This document shows, in pieces, positions 1 through 8,643 of a stretch of 64,000 nucleotides of DNA. Below the pieces are notes generated by a model. It had not been told where the DNA came from. It ran no database searches and was given only the letters and a program-made list of their open reading frames with translations. Every line of letters begins with the position of its first letter. Position 1 is the stretch's first letter. The DNA comes from Pseudarthrobacter cellobiosi (GTDB taxonomy: Bacteria; Actinomycetota; Actinomycetes; Actinomycetales; Micrococcaceae). The position numbers were made by a program, and so were the translations under genes. The stretch is from positions 41,049 through 105,048 of the forward strand of contig NZ_JAMXBJ010000037.1 of assembly GCF_023913755.1 (NCBI RefSeq), given 5' to 3'.

Positions 1-87
1 GACTTGCTTGAAGAGGCCCGGCTGGAAAAGGCGCCGCTGGAAGGGGCCCGGCTGGAAAGGGCGCGGCTGGAAGACTCAAGAAGCTAG
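1..87 (+). CDS. C-terminal end of an unknown protein with a pentapeptide-repeat tail (partial)
   Basis: An open frame enters from the left edge and stops at TAG 85-87. The 28 visible residues are built from a 15-bp tandem repeat (units at 15-29, 30-44, 45-59 and 60-74, with a degenerate unit before them) that encodes variants of A-R-L-E-x. The tail is charged and probably helical. Its stop overlaps the stop of the convergent kinase gene in a shared CTAG. The family cannot be recognised from the tail. The reading frame is supported by the 15-bp period, which preserves codon phase, but it could still be chance. Confidence 0.45.
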   Translation, partial: DLLEEARLEKAPLEGARLERARLEDSRS

Positions 88-983
88 CGCGGGCCGCCCT
101 GCCAGAGGGCGTCGAACGGCGCGCCGGAGGCTACCCGGTTGCGGATTCCGGCGGTGACAAAGTCCTTGGCGGCCCGGGCAGCCTCCAGCGGCGTGGCCCC
201 CTTGGCCAGTTCCGCCGTCACCGCCGCGGCGAGGGAACAGCCGGCGCCGGACACGGCCACCTCGCCCACCTTGGGAGCGCTGAGGACTTCGAGGGTCTCG
301 CCGTCGTAGTAAACGTCGACGGCGTCCGGGCCTGCCAGCCGCACCCCGCCCTTGGCCAGGACCGCGGCGCCGCCGCTGAGCTCGTGGATGCGGACTGCTG
401 CGGCTTTCAGGGATTCGACGTCGGTGATCGCCAGGCCGGACAGCGATTCGGCTTCGAAGTGGTTGGGCGTGACGAACGTGGCCAGCGGCAGGATCTGCGT
501 CTTCAGGGCCTGGTCCGTGTCCAGTGCGTGTCCCGGCTCCTGGCCTTTGCAGATCAGCACCGGATCCAGCACGACGTTGCGGAACCGGCCCGTTTCCAGC
601 GCCGCGGCGACCGTGCTTATGGTGGCCGGGCTGCCCAGCATGCCGATCTTCACGGTGTCCAGGACCGGACGGCCTGGAGCTGACGGCTCTCCCGACGCCC
701 TCTCGAAGGCGGCGCCCGACGCCGGGCCGTAGGCCGCCGTCGTGGCTTCCAACTGGTCCGCAATGACCTGCTGGTCCACCGGCACAAAGCGGTGGTTCCA
801 GTTGTCGCTCGGATCGAAGGACACGATGCAGGTCAGGTTGGCGATGCCAAACACGCCCAGCTCCTGGAACGTCTTCAGGTCGGCCTGGGCTCCGGCGCCC
901 CCCGTGGCTTCGGATCCCGCGATGGTCAGGACGACGGCGGGAGCGGACACGGGGGACTGGAGGGCAGCTGCAGCTAAAGTCAT
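84..983 (-). CDS. thiD: Hydroxymethylpyrimidine/phosphomethylpyrimidine kinase or pyridoxine kinase (ThiD/PdxK-type)
   Basis: A 299-residue ribokinase-fold kinase. The N-terminus has the substrate-site motif TIAGSEATGGAGAQADLK, followed by DTVKIGML, the VLDPVL strand and VTPNHFEAE. The C-terminal anion-hole motif VSGAGCSLAAAV aligns with the GTGC motif of ThiD. Family members phosphorylate HMP/HMP-P for thiamine synthesis or pyridoxal for PLP salvage. Actinobacterial and Firmicute forms of this type often act as pyridoxine kinases, and the sequence alone does not decide between them. The ATG at 981-983 is the natural start. No thiamine genes and no recognisable TPP riboswitch lie beside it, so a salvage role is plausible. 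It runs divergently from the queuosine transporter. Confidence 0.85.
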   Translation of the reverse strand: MTLAAAALQSPVSAPAVVLTIAGSEATGGAGAQADLKTFQELGVFGIANLTCIVSFDPSDNWNHRFVPVDQQVIADQLEATTAAYGPASGAAFERASGEPSAPGRPVLDTVKIGMLGSPATISTVAAALETGRFRNVVLDPVLICKGQEPGHALDTDQALKTQILPLATFVTPNHFEAESLSGLAITDVESLKAAAVRIHELSGGAAVLAKGGVRLAGPDAVDVYYDGETLEVLSAPKVGEVAVSGAGCSLAAAVTAELAKGATPLEAARAAKDFVTAGIRNRVASGAPFDALWQGGPR

Positions 984-1045
984 GGCACTATCCTGCCATC
1001 CGGCGTCGGGCCCTATTGTTCAGTGGGAGAATGTCGTGAGAGTGC

Positions 1046-1121
1046 TAATACAGCCGGCGTCCCGCGCAACTTTCGTTGCGCGAACCGTACGCCGAGCGAA
1101 CCACTACGAATGGAATCCCCC
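1046..1121 (+). promoter_or_regulatory. Promoter-like element and 5' leader hairpin before the queuosine transporter
   Basis: An extended -10-like TGcTAATAC ends at 1051. A perfect 7-bp stem with loop TTTC follows (GCGCAAC 1064-1070, GTTGCGC 1075-1081), then about 40 nt before the ATG at 1122. If transcription starts near 1058 the hairpin lies at the head of the leader. PreQ1 riboswitches precede transporters of this family in other bacteria, but I do not see the preQ1-I, -II or -III consensus here. This is therefore recorded as a candidate leader element only. Confidence 0.35.
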
Positions 1122-1838
1122 ATGCCTTCCCCCTCAGGCCCTGACGCCCAGCCCATCGCCGACTCCGCCCGGACGGCGCCGAAATTCGCATCAATCGGTT
1201 CGCCGTACTTCGGCATCATGCTGGCGTTTATGGCCGTAGTGCTGATCCTGTCCAACATCGGGGCGTCCAAGGGCGTCGCGATCGGTCCGATCATCACGGA
1301 CGGCGGGTTTTTCCTGTTCCCGCTCGCCTACATCCTGGGCGACGTCATCAGCGAGGTCTACGGTTTCAAGATGGCGCGCAAGGCCATTTTCACCACCTTC
1401 GCACTGTCCGTCTTCGCCTCTGTTTGCTACTGGGTGATCATCGCCCTGCCCGGCTTTGATGACGAGTTCGGCACGTCCAAGCAGGCCGCCCTTGAGGGGG
1501 CCCTTGGTCCGGTGCCGCAGATTGTGCTCGCCTCGCTGTTGGCATTCCTGGCCGGCCAGACCATTAACTCGTGGATCCTGGTGAAGATGAAGGCCCGCTC
1601 CGGGGAGAAGTCACTCTGGGCGCGGCTGATGGGTTCCTCAGGCGCGGGCGAGTTCGTGGACACCCTGATTTTCTGCAGCATCGCCGCCTCCGTCATCGGC
1701 ATCACGGACTTCGACACGTTCCTGAACTACGTGGTGGTGGGCTTTGTTTACAAGACACTCGTGGAGTTCCTGTTTGTGCCGGTGACGTCCCTCGTGATCG
1801 GTTGGATCAAGAAGCGCGAACCGAGCTACGGGGTCTAA
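1122..1838 (+). CDS. Queuosine precursor transporter (YhhQ/VUT family)
   Basis: A hydrophobic protein of about 238 residues with roughly six membrane segments, matching the VUT/YhhQ (COG1738) family, which imports queuosine precursors (preQ0/preQ1 or queuine, depending on lineage). Characteristic stretches are the first helix with LILSNIGASKG, the FPLAYILGDVISEVYGF motif, and the helix beginning FLAGQTINSWIL. The ATG at 1122 is chosen because the upstream in-frame GTG (1023) would place a hairpin and a promoter-like sequence inside the gene; ATG 1110 is an alternative. The convergent neighbour is tgt. Together they form a transport-plus-insertion pair for queuine salvage without a de novo queCDEF set in view. 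Confidence 0.88.
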   Translation: MPSPSGPDAQPIADSARTAPKFASIGSPYFGIMLAFMAVVLILSNIGASKGVAIGPIITDGGFFLFPLAYILGDVISEVYGFKMARKAIFTTFALSVFASVCYWVIIALPGFDDEFGTSKQAALEGALGPVPQIVLASLLAFLAGQTINSWILVKMKARSGEKSLWARLMGSSGAGEFVDTLIFCSIAASVIGITDFDTFLNYVVVGFVYKTLVEFLFVPVTSLVIGWIKKREPSYGV

Positions 1839-1851
1839 GGCTCCACACGCC

Positions 1852-1919
1852 CCGTTTCGACGGTTCCCTGCACACACGACGTTCGCAGTCATCGAGTGCG
1901 CAGGGAACCATCGAAACGG
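1852..1919. repeat. Intergenic palindromic repeat, copy 1
   Basis: Inverted 20-bp arms (1852-1871 and 1900-1919, one mismatch) separated by 28 bp lie between the convergent stops of the queuosine transporter and tgt. The core GGTTCCCTGC/GCAGGGAACC and the TCGAAACGG end recur at 24219-24285. The element can act as a bidirectional terminator here, but the shared sequence makes it a dispersed repeat and not a one-off terminator. Confidence 0.75.
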
Positions 1920-1977
1920 CGCGGAGGACGACGGCGGGACGCAGGGAAGGCGGGCGGGCAGCGAGCCGGGCACGCGC

Positions 1978-3357
<1,380 letters not shown>

Positions 3358-4083
3358 TCAGTGGGCCGTTTCCGATGTGGGGTAGTTCTCAGCCCGCCAA
3401 CTGTCCCAGAGCGAATGGATGGACTCCATTTTGTGGGCACCCAGATCGAACGTCGAGGCGATCACCGTGGCGCCGCCGTGGGGCCTCACACCTTCAATGA
3501 CGGGCTGGTCCGCCACGATCAGCAGGCCGTCGCCGTGCTCCGCATAGCTGTGGACGGTGAGCCCCACCTGGTGGTTGCTGCGGAACCAGACCTTCCCGGT
3601 GATCTCTTCCCCGGTGGACAGCGTCAGCCCGTATGTCTCACCCGGCGCAGGCACGTCCGACAAGCCCAGCTTTTCGATGGCGGAAGCCGGCTCGCCGGGA
3701 AATTCGAAGAACATCGTGTGCCGTTTGCCGTGCGGGTGGTGTTCCAGCGCGAAGCGGAGTTGCTGCAGGAACGTCAGCCAGCCTTGGGTGATGTCCTCGT
3801 CCCAGGCCGCCCATTCCGAGTTGTGGTCCAGGGCTGCCCGCGTGACACTGACCAAAGTGCCGGCGGACACCGGTTTCAGGTCAAAGACGTCGCCGCCGTT
3901 GGTGGTCAGGCTGGTGTGGTCCGGGGCTTCAACGACGTTTCTGCTGAAGTAGATCTTGTCTATCTCATCAGCCAGTTCATCGGCCTCCCAGCCATGCCAC
4001 TGGGCAACTTTGGCCGGTTCACGCAGCATGGTCCAGACCTGCGGCGCATCAGCATTTATCACCACGCTCAGATTGTTCGTCAT
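3358..4083 (-). CDS. SRPBCC (START-like/AHSA1) domain protein
   Basis: A 241-residue cytosolic protein starting with the typical SRPBCC first strand and helix (VVINADAPQVWTMLREP), followed by the long C-terminal helix region around WLTFLQQLRFALEH. A second, mixed alpha/beta half follows (residues about 125-240). The fold binds hydrophobic ligands, and no specific ligand can be named. It sits behind tgt on the same strand with 33 bp between the genes but no obvious functional link. ATG start at 4083. Confidence 0.7.
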   Translation of the reverse strand: MTNNLSVVINADAPQVWTMLREPAKVAQWHGWEADELADEIDKIYFSRNVVEAPDHTSLTTNGGDVFDLKPVSAGTLVSVTRAALDHNSEWAAWDEDITQGWLTFLQQLRFALEHHPHGKRHTMFFEFPGEPASAIEKLGLSDVPAPGETYGLTLSTGEEITGKVWFRSNHQVGLTVHSYAEHGDGLLIVADQPVIEGVRPHGGATVIASTFDLGAHKMESIHSLWDSWRAENYPTSETAH

Positions 4084-4144
4084 AGCCCGAATCTACAACG
4101 CGGGCGCAGCCCCGGGTAGGGGGCAATTCCCCCACCCCGACGGC

Positions 4145-5197
4145 TTAGGCCCGGACGGCCTCGAGTTCGTTGCTGATCCGGCGCTGGAGTTCGCCTACCC
4201 CGATCGTCTCAGACCTGCCGTGTGCCCGGAGGAACAGCAGGGATTCGAGACGCAGCAGCCGCCACTCCCGCTCGGCCTCATGGTTGGAGTTGTCGATCGA
4301 GCGGAAGATCTCTTTGTCGTACAGGTTGGGTTCGTTCAGCGAACGCTGGCGCACTTTGGCGTTCATCCGCGCCTTGAACGGGTCCGTTTCCTGGTTTTCC
4401 GGCAAACGCAGCAGCTTTTCATAGACTTCGGCGCGCTCCTCCTGCCGGTCCTGGCGGCAGACGAAGCTGGACAACGCCAGCGACGCCTCCACGGACGCCC
4501 ACCGGCCCGGGTTGCCGTCGAACGGGAGGACGTTGAGCAGGTCCGCCACTGTGAGCGCCCCGTCCGGATCCTTGAGCGTGATGAACAGTTCGTGGGCCAG
4601 GTCGCTGAGGTCCTTGAGGCAACTGCCGGACTTGAAGTTGATGCCCTTGGCCAGCTTGTCCGCCAGCAGCAGCACCCCAACGGCGTCCGGGTGGGCTTCG
4701 GCGGCAGCCTCCACCACCGCTTCGGGTGTGCCCTGCGGCGACGGAATCCGCGCCAGTTCTTCCGCGGACGGGCCGCTCATCGCGGGCGGGATGGCCGGCA
4801 GGGGAGGTACGACGACGGCGGGAGCCGCCGGGGCCACCCCCGCTTCGCCGGTCTGCTGGGGTTGTTCGGCAGGGGGTTGCGCCGCGACCGGAATCTGCGT
4901 GACGGCGTCGGGCGTTGTGTCCTGAACGGGGGTGTCCTGAACTGTGGTGTCCGGAACCGTGATGACCCGGACTGTTGTGTCCAGGATCTTTACGGTGGAG
5001 CCGGCTGCGATGCGGAGCGTGCCGCCGCCGGTGAGGTTTGCCAGGACTACCGCAGGGGTCCCGAAATCGTCCGGTTCAAACTCCACATGCTGGATTTCGG
5101 CGGTGCGTTGACCGTCGGGGAGGAGGAGCTGATCGCCGGTGGTCAGAGATCCAGCCTGCTGTTCGCTGTAGTGCCTGGCGGCTGGGTTTTCGGTCAT
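4145..5197 (-). CDS. Conserved hypothetical protein with Pro/Thr-rich linker and helical C-terminal domain
   Basis: 350 residues. The N-terminal ~70 residues look like a small beta domain (GDQLLLPDGQRTAEIQHVEF). A low-complexity Val/Thr/Pro/Ala linker follows (about 80-150), then an all-helical C-terminal domain (about 155-350) rich in Leu/Glu/Arg. No signal peptide or catalytic motif is visible. The family is not recognised; it resembles Micrococcaceae-restricted proteins. ATG at 5197 is preceded by AAGGA. Confidence 0.6.
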   Translation of the reverse strand: MTENPAARHYSEQQAGSLTTGDQLLLPDGQRTAEIQHVEFEPDDFGTPAVVLANLTGGGTLRIAAGSTVKILDTTVRVITVPDTTVQDTPVQDTTPDAVTQIPVAAQPPAEQPQQTGEAGVAPAAPAVVVPPLPAIPPAMSGPSAEELARIPSPQGTPEAVVEAAAEAHPDAVGVLLLADKLAKGINFKSGSCLKDLSDLAHELFITLKDPDGALTVADLLNVLPFDGNPGRWASVEASLALSSFVCRQDRQEERAEVYEKLLRLPENQETDPFKARMNAKVRQRSLNEPNLYDKEIFRSIDNSNHEAEREWRLLRLESLLFLRAHGRSETIGVGELQRRISNELEAVRA

Positions 5198-5283
5198 GGG
5201 AGTCCTTAAGTTCTCTTGTGGTCCGCCCTACAGTCTACAAAGCGGGGCCCTGGAAGTCGGGGACGCCGGGGAACCCGCAGGCG

Positions 5284-5823
5284 TCAGTTACCCACTCCCG
5301 CAAAGGCCAGCGCCTGGCGGACCAGGGAGCCGCGGCCGCCGCTGAATTCGAGCTGGACGTCGGCGCTGAGCACTTCCGCCGGAGTCATCCAGGTCAGTTC
5401 CAGGGCGTCCTGGCGGGGTTCGCATTCGCCTGTCACGGGGATGACGTACGCCAGGGACACGGCGTGTTGGCGGTCGTCGGTGAAGCCGGTCTGGGACGGG
5501 GCCGGGAAGTATTCGGCCACCGTGAAGGGGACCGGGCTGATGGGGAGCTGCGGAAAGGCGAGCGGCCCCAAGTCCTTTTCCATATGGCGCAGCAGTGCGG
5601 CGCGGATGGTCTCGCGGTAGATCACACGGCCCGATACCAGCGACCGGATCATGTTCCCGTCCTCGTCGGCCTGCAGCAGCGTGCCAACCTCGTTCACAAA
5701 ACCCAGCGGATCCAGCCTTACCGGCACGGCCTCCACATAGATCATGGGGAGCCTCCCGCGGGCCTCAAAGAGGTCTTCTTCGGAGAGCCAGCCGGGATTG
5801 GGGTCAGGAGTGCGAACGTTCAT
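5284..5823 (-). CDS. Nudix-fold protein with a degenerate Nudix box (DUF4916-like)
   Basis: A 179-residue protein in which the stretch GRVIYRETIRAALLRHMEKD aligns with the Nudix box GX5EX7REUXEEXGU. The G and the first E are kept, but the metal-binding REUXEE core reads RHMEKD, so two of the key acidic residues are lost or changed. The remainder (WMTPAEVL near the C-terminus) is typical of Nudix hydrolase-like proteins. This suggests weak or altered hydrolase activity, or a ligand-binding role. ATG at 5823; no good ribosome site is seen. Confidence 0.65.
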   Translation of the reverse strand: MNVRTPDPNPGWLSEEDLFEARGRLPMIYVEAVPVRLDPLGFVNEVGTLLQADEDGNMIRSLVSGRVIYRETIRAALLRHMEKDLGPLAFPQLPISPVPFTVAEYFPAPSQTGFTDDRQHAVSLAYVIPVTGECEPRQDALELTWMTPAEVLSADVQLEFSGGRGSLVRQALAFAGVGN

Positions 5824-5962
5824 GGTTAAGTTCTACCCCATCGGACGGCCGCGGACCGCTGAGGGGCGAGCTATCAGCGTAAAGCGTCGCCCAAAGCGCC
5901 GGAATCTCACCCCTCGGTCGGTCCGCCACGGTTCGCCCCAGGGCATCCGTGCCCGGGCCGGA

Positions 5963-6739
5963 TCACTCTGCGGCGAGGCGCTGCGAGATCCAGAGAGTGG
6001 GCGGGACATGCGGGGCGGTTGTGGCTGCGGCAGCACCGGCGGTTCCGGAACTTCCTGCGCTGCCTGCGGCGTCGGGGTTGGCCACGTGCAGGGTCCGGCC
6101 GAAGGCTTCCTCGGTTTCGCTGACGTCCAGCCCGGCGGCGGTGAGCCGGTCCCGCAAGGCGCCCAGATCGCCGTCGTACTCAAATCCCAGGCCGGACCGG
6201 GCCGGGCCGGACGCGGGGCGCACCATCAGCACGCCGCCGTTCTTGGCGGTAAAGTCGGCGGTTTCGTCGGCGTCCGGGACGGGGCGGAACCTGGCGCCAA
6301 TGTCCTGCAGCGTCACGGCGGCGGCGCCGGGATCCTCCGTAAACCAGACCCCGACGACGGTCAGGGCCGGATCAGCGTCAGCCGCGTTCAGCGCCCGGGC
6401 CCCTTTGTCCGCCAGGAAGCTGAAGCCGTCCCGGCCGGTGATGCGGCAGGACTCGCCGTGGTCAGCGGCGATGAGCTCGGCGACCGTGTTCCCGGATTCC
6501 TCCGCGGCCAGGGCGGTGCGCCGCGCGAATTCCGCCAGATCGCCCACCTCCACGCCCAAGGCAGTGGTGCCGTCGTCCGTGGCGCCGGCGTCGGCCACAT
6601 GCAGGGCCAGCCTGCCTGAACCGGCGTCGAACTCCCGCCATGGGCCGTCATCAACGGTCTTGGCCAGGCCCAGGGCAGTCAGGAGCTGTTCCCAACTGTC
6701 TGGCCGGGAGGTGAAATGGACGGGTCTGACACGCAGCAT
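5963..6739 (-). CDS. VOC (glyoxalase/bleomycin-resistance) family protein
   Basis: 258 residues with two beta-alpha-beta-beta-beta repeats typical of vicinal-oxygen-chelate proteins: first module about 1-115 (RVRPVHFTSRPDSWEQLL ... LHVAD), second about 125-230 (LTVVGVWFTEDPGAAA ... GRTLHVANPD). A flexible Gly/Ala/Ser stretch precedes the C-terminus. Substrate is unknown. The start is well supported by GAGGAGGA about 5 nt before the ATG at 6739. Divergent from the YdeI-type gene. Confidence 0.75.
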   Translation of the reverse strand: MLRVRPVHFTSRPDSWEQLLTALGLAKTVDDGPWREFDAGSGRLALHVADAGATDDGTTALGVEVGDLAEFARRTALAAEESGNTVAELIAADHGESCRITGRDGFSFLADKGARALNAADADPALTVVGVWFTEDPGAAAVTLQDIGARFRPVPDADETADFTAKNGGVLMVRPASGPARSGLGFEYDGDLGALRDRLTAAGLDVSETEEAFGRTLHVANPDAAGSAGSSGTAGAAAATTAPHVPPTLWISQRLAAE

Positions 6740-6816
6740 GGGTTCCTCCTCGAAACCAGGACAGGTCGGCTACCGCCATCATGCCACTTCTCGCAGAAGG
6801 CGGGCAGAATAGGGCC

Positions 6817-7434
6817 ATGGCCATTGAACTCAAGGAACTGCTGGTAGCGGACGCGGCGGAGTGGCGGCTGTGGCTGGAACAGCACCATGCCACCAGCCCT
6901 GGCGTGTGGCTGGTGCTGCATAAGAAGGGCGGTAACACCACTGAACTGGACTACGAAGCAGCGTTGCAGGAGGCGCTGTGCTTTGGCTGGATCGACGGTC
7001 AGGGCAAAAGGCGCGACGACGACAGCTCCTTCCAGCGGATGACCCGCCGCGGACCGAAGAGTGTCTGGTCGGCGCGGAATGTGGACCGCATCGGGAAGCT
7101 CGAGGCTGCCGGCAGGATGACTGCGGCGGGCCGCGCGGCCGTCGACGCCGCCAAAGCGGACGGGCGCTGGGAAGCAGCCTATGTGGGGCAGGCGACGGCT
7201 GAGGTCCCGCCGGACCTGGCCGCCGCGATTTCCGCCGTCCCCGAAGCCCAGGCCATGTTCGACGTCCTCACGTCCGTGAACCGGTATGCCTTGATTTACC
7301 GGACGAATTCCGTGAAGCAGGCGTCCACGCGGGAACGGAAAATCTCCGGATTTGTGGAGATGCTGGCCCGGGGTGAGGCGCCGTACCCGCAGAAGAAGAA
7401 GCCTGCCGACCCGCCGCCCCACCCAACTAAGTAG
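6817..7434 (+). CDS. YdeI/OmpD-associated family protein
   Basis: About 205 residues. Motifs of the YdeI/COG4430 family are present: EWRLWLEQHHATSPGVWL, LDYEAALQEALCFGWIDG and the KSVWSARN segment, with C-terminal Lys/Pro-rich residues. The family is implicated in envelope or peptide stress in other bacteria; its biochemical role is unclear. The ATG at 6817 is preferred over the upstream ATG at 6781, because homologous sequence begins at this point. Its stop lies inside a strong inverted repeat shared with the convergent iron operon. Confidence 0.75.
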   Translation: MAIELKELLVADAAEWRLWLEQHHATSPGVWLVLHKKGGNTTELDYEAALQEALCFGWIDGQGKRRDDDSSFQRMTRRGPKSVWSARNVDRIGKLEAAGRMTAAGRAAVDAAKADGRWEAAYVGQATAEVPPDLAAAISAVPEAQAMFDVLTSVNRYALIYRTNSVKQASTRERKISGFVEMLARGEAPYPQKKKPADPPPHPTK

Positions 7435-7486
7435 CTGTAAGTGTCGTTTTGAGGGCTCATAACGACAGTTACTGCTACTCAGTTGG
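7423..7486. terminator. Bidirectional stem-loop between convergent genes
   Basis: Inverted 26-bp arms at 7423-7448 and 7461-7486 with three mismatches and a 12-nt loop. The left arm overlaps the YdeI-type stop codon and the right arm ends just before the fbpC stop. A likely terminator for both directions; no long T-tract. Confidence 0.6.
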
Positions 7487-7488
7487 GG

Positions 7489-8643
7489 TTAGTCGTCCAG
7501 CGGGAAGGCGACGGCTTCGCCAACCACCCGCAGGCAGAGCTCCATTCCGGGCCGGGCAATGGAGGCGTTCCAGTGGCGGATGGTGATGATTTCGCCGCCG
7601 CCGGGGTAGCGGTGGTCGGTGCCGGCCAGTTCGGGTGGCACAGAGAGTTTGAGGCGAACGGTGGTCTCCGGGCCGAAGTAGTCAGTATCCACCACCACGC
7701 CGCGGATGGGGCCATCCTCGGCAATGCGGATCTGCTCAGGACGCAGCATCAGCTGCACCCGGCCCTGGGCAGGCGGGCGGCGCACGGGAATTCCGCCCAG
7801 TGAGCACGTGGCCAGCGAGCCTTCCATCCAGGCGTCCAGGATGACGGCGTCGCCCAGGAACTCTGCGGTGGCGCGGTCGGCAGGGCGGGTGTAAACCACA
7901 AACGGGTTGCCGATCTGGGCCAGCTTGCCGCCGCGCATCACGGCCACCTGGTCCGCGAAGGACAGAGCCTCGGCCTGGTCGTGGGTGACCAGGATGGTGG
8001 TGACGCCGGCTTTGTTGAGGACCTTGGCCACGGCCCGCCGGGTTGCCACGCGCAGGCCGGCGTCGAGGGCTGAAAAGGGCTCGTCCAGCAGCATCAGTTC
8101 GGGTTCGCGGGCCAGTGCACGGGCCAGTGCCACGCGCTGCTGTTGCCCGCCGGAGAGCTGGTGCGGCCGGCGCTTGGCCATGGAGGTGTCCAGCGAGACC
8201 ATGTCCAGCAGCTCGCTGATCCGGCCCGCCGCCCCGCGGCGGCCACCCGTCAGCTTGGCCGTGTCCAGACCGAACGCGATGTTCTGGCCCACAGTCAGGT
8301 GCGGGAAAAGAGCCCCGTCCTGGGCCACGTACCCCACCTGGCGCTTATGCGCAGGCAACCAGACGCCGTCGCCGGCCACCTTGGCGCCGTTGAGCGAGAT
8401 GCTACCGGTGGCGGGGTGTTCAAAGCCCGCGATTAGCCGCAGCAGGGTGGTCTTGCCGGAGCCGGAGGGCCCCACGATGGCGGTGGTGCCGCCCTTGGCG
8501 ACGGACAGGTTCACGCCCCTGAGGACGGCCTGGGACGCAAAGTTCTTGGTGACGTCGGTGATCTGCAGGTGGCTGTTGGTGGAGGGTGCCACGGACGGCG
8601 CGATCCGCGGTTCCGGAAGCCTGGAGGGGGATTGTTCGGTCAC
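7489..8643 (-). CDS. fbpC: Ferric iron ABC transporter, ATP-binding protein
   Basis: About 384 residues. The ATPase domain (about 20-260) has Walker A GPSGSGKT, signature LSGGQQQRVALARAL, Walker B LMLLDEPFSALD and the H-loop TILVTHDQAEAL. A C-terminal TOBE-like module (about 265-384, LRPEQIRI) follows. It energises periplasmic-binding-protein-dependent Fe(III) import with the permease and binding protein upstream. The open frame runs far upstream, but the GTG at 8643 is chosen because it overlaps the permease stop by 4 nt (GTGA), which indicates translational coupling, and because homology begins there. Confidence 0.9.
   Translation of the reverse strand: MTEQSPSRLPEPRIAPSVAPSTNSHLQITDVTKNFASQAVLRGVNLSVAKGGTTAIVGPSGSGKTTLLRLIAGFEHPATGSISLNGAKVAGDGVWLPAHKRQVGYVAQDGALFPHLTVGQNIAFGLDTAKLTGGRRGAAGRISELLDMVSLDTSMAKRRPHQLSGGQQQRVALARALAREPELMLLDEPFSALDAGLRVATRRAVAKVLNKAGVTTILVTHDQAEALSFADQVAVMRGGKLAQIGNPFVVYTRPADRATAEFLGDAVILDAWMEGSLATCSLGGIPVRRPPAQGRVQLMLRPEQIRIAEDGPIRGVVVDTDYFGPETTVRLKLSVPPELAGTDHRYPGGGEIITIRHWNASIARPGMELCLRVVGEAVAFPLDD

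Noticed and set aside
984..1121. TPP or preQ1 riboswitch in the thiD/transporter divergent region
   Set aside because: No TPP conserved core (CTGAGA) and no preQ1 consensus seen; only a simple hairpin is reported.
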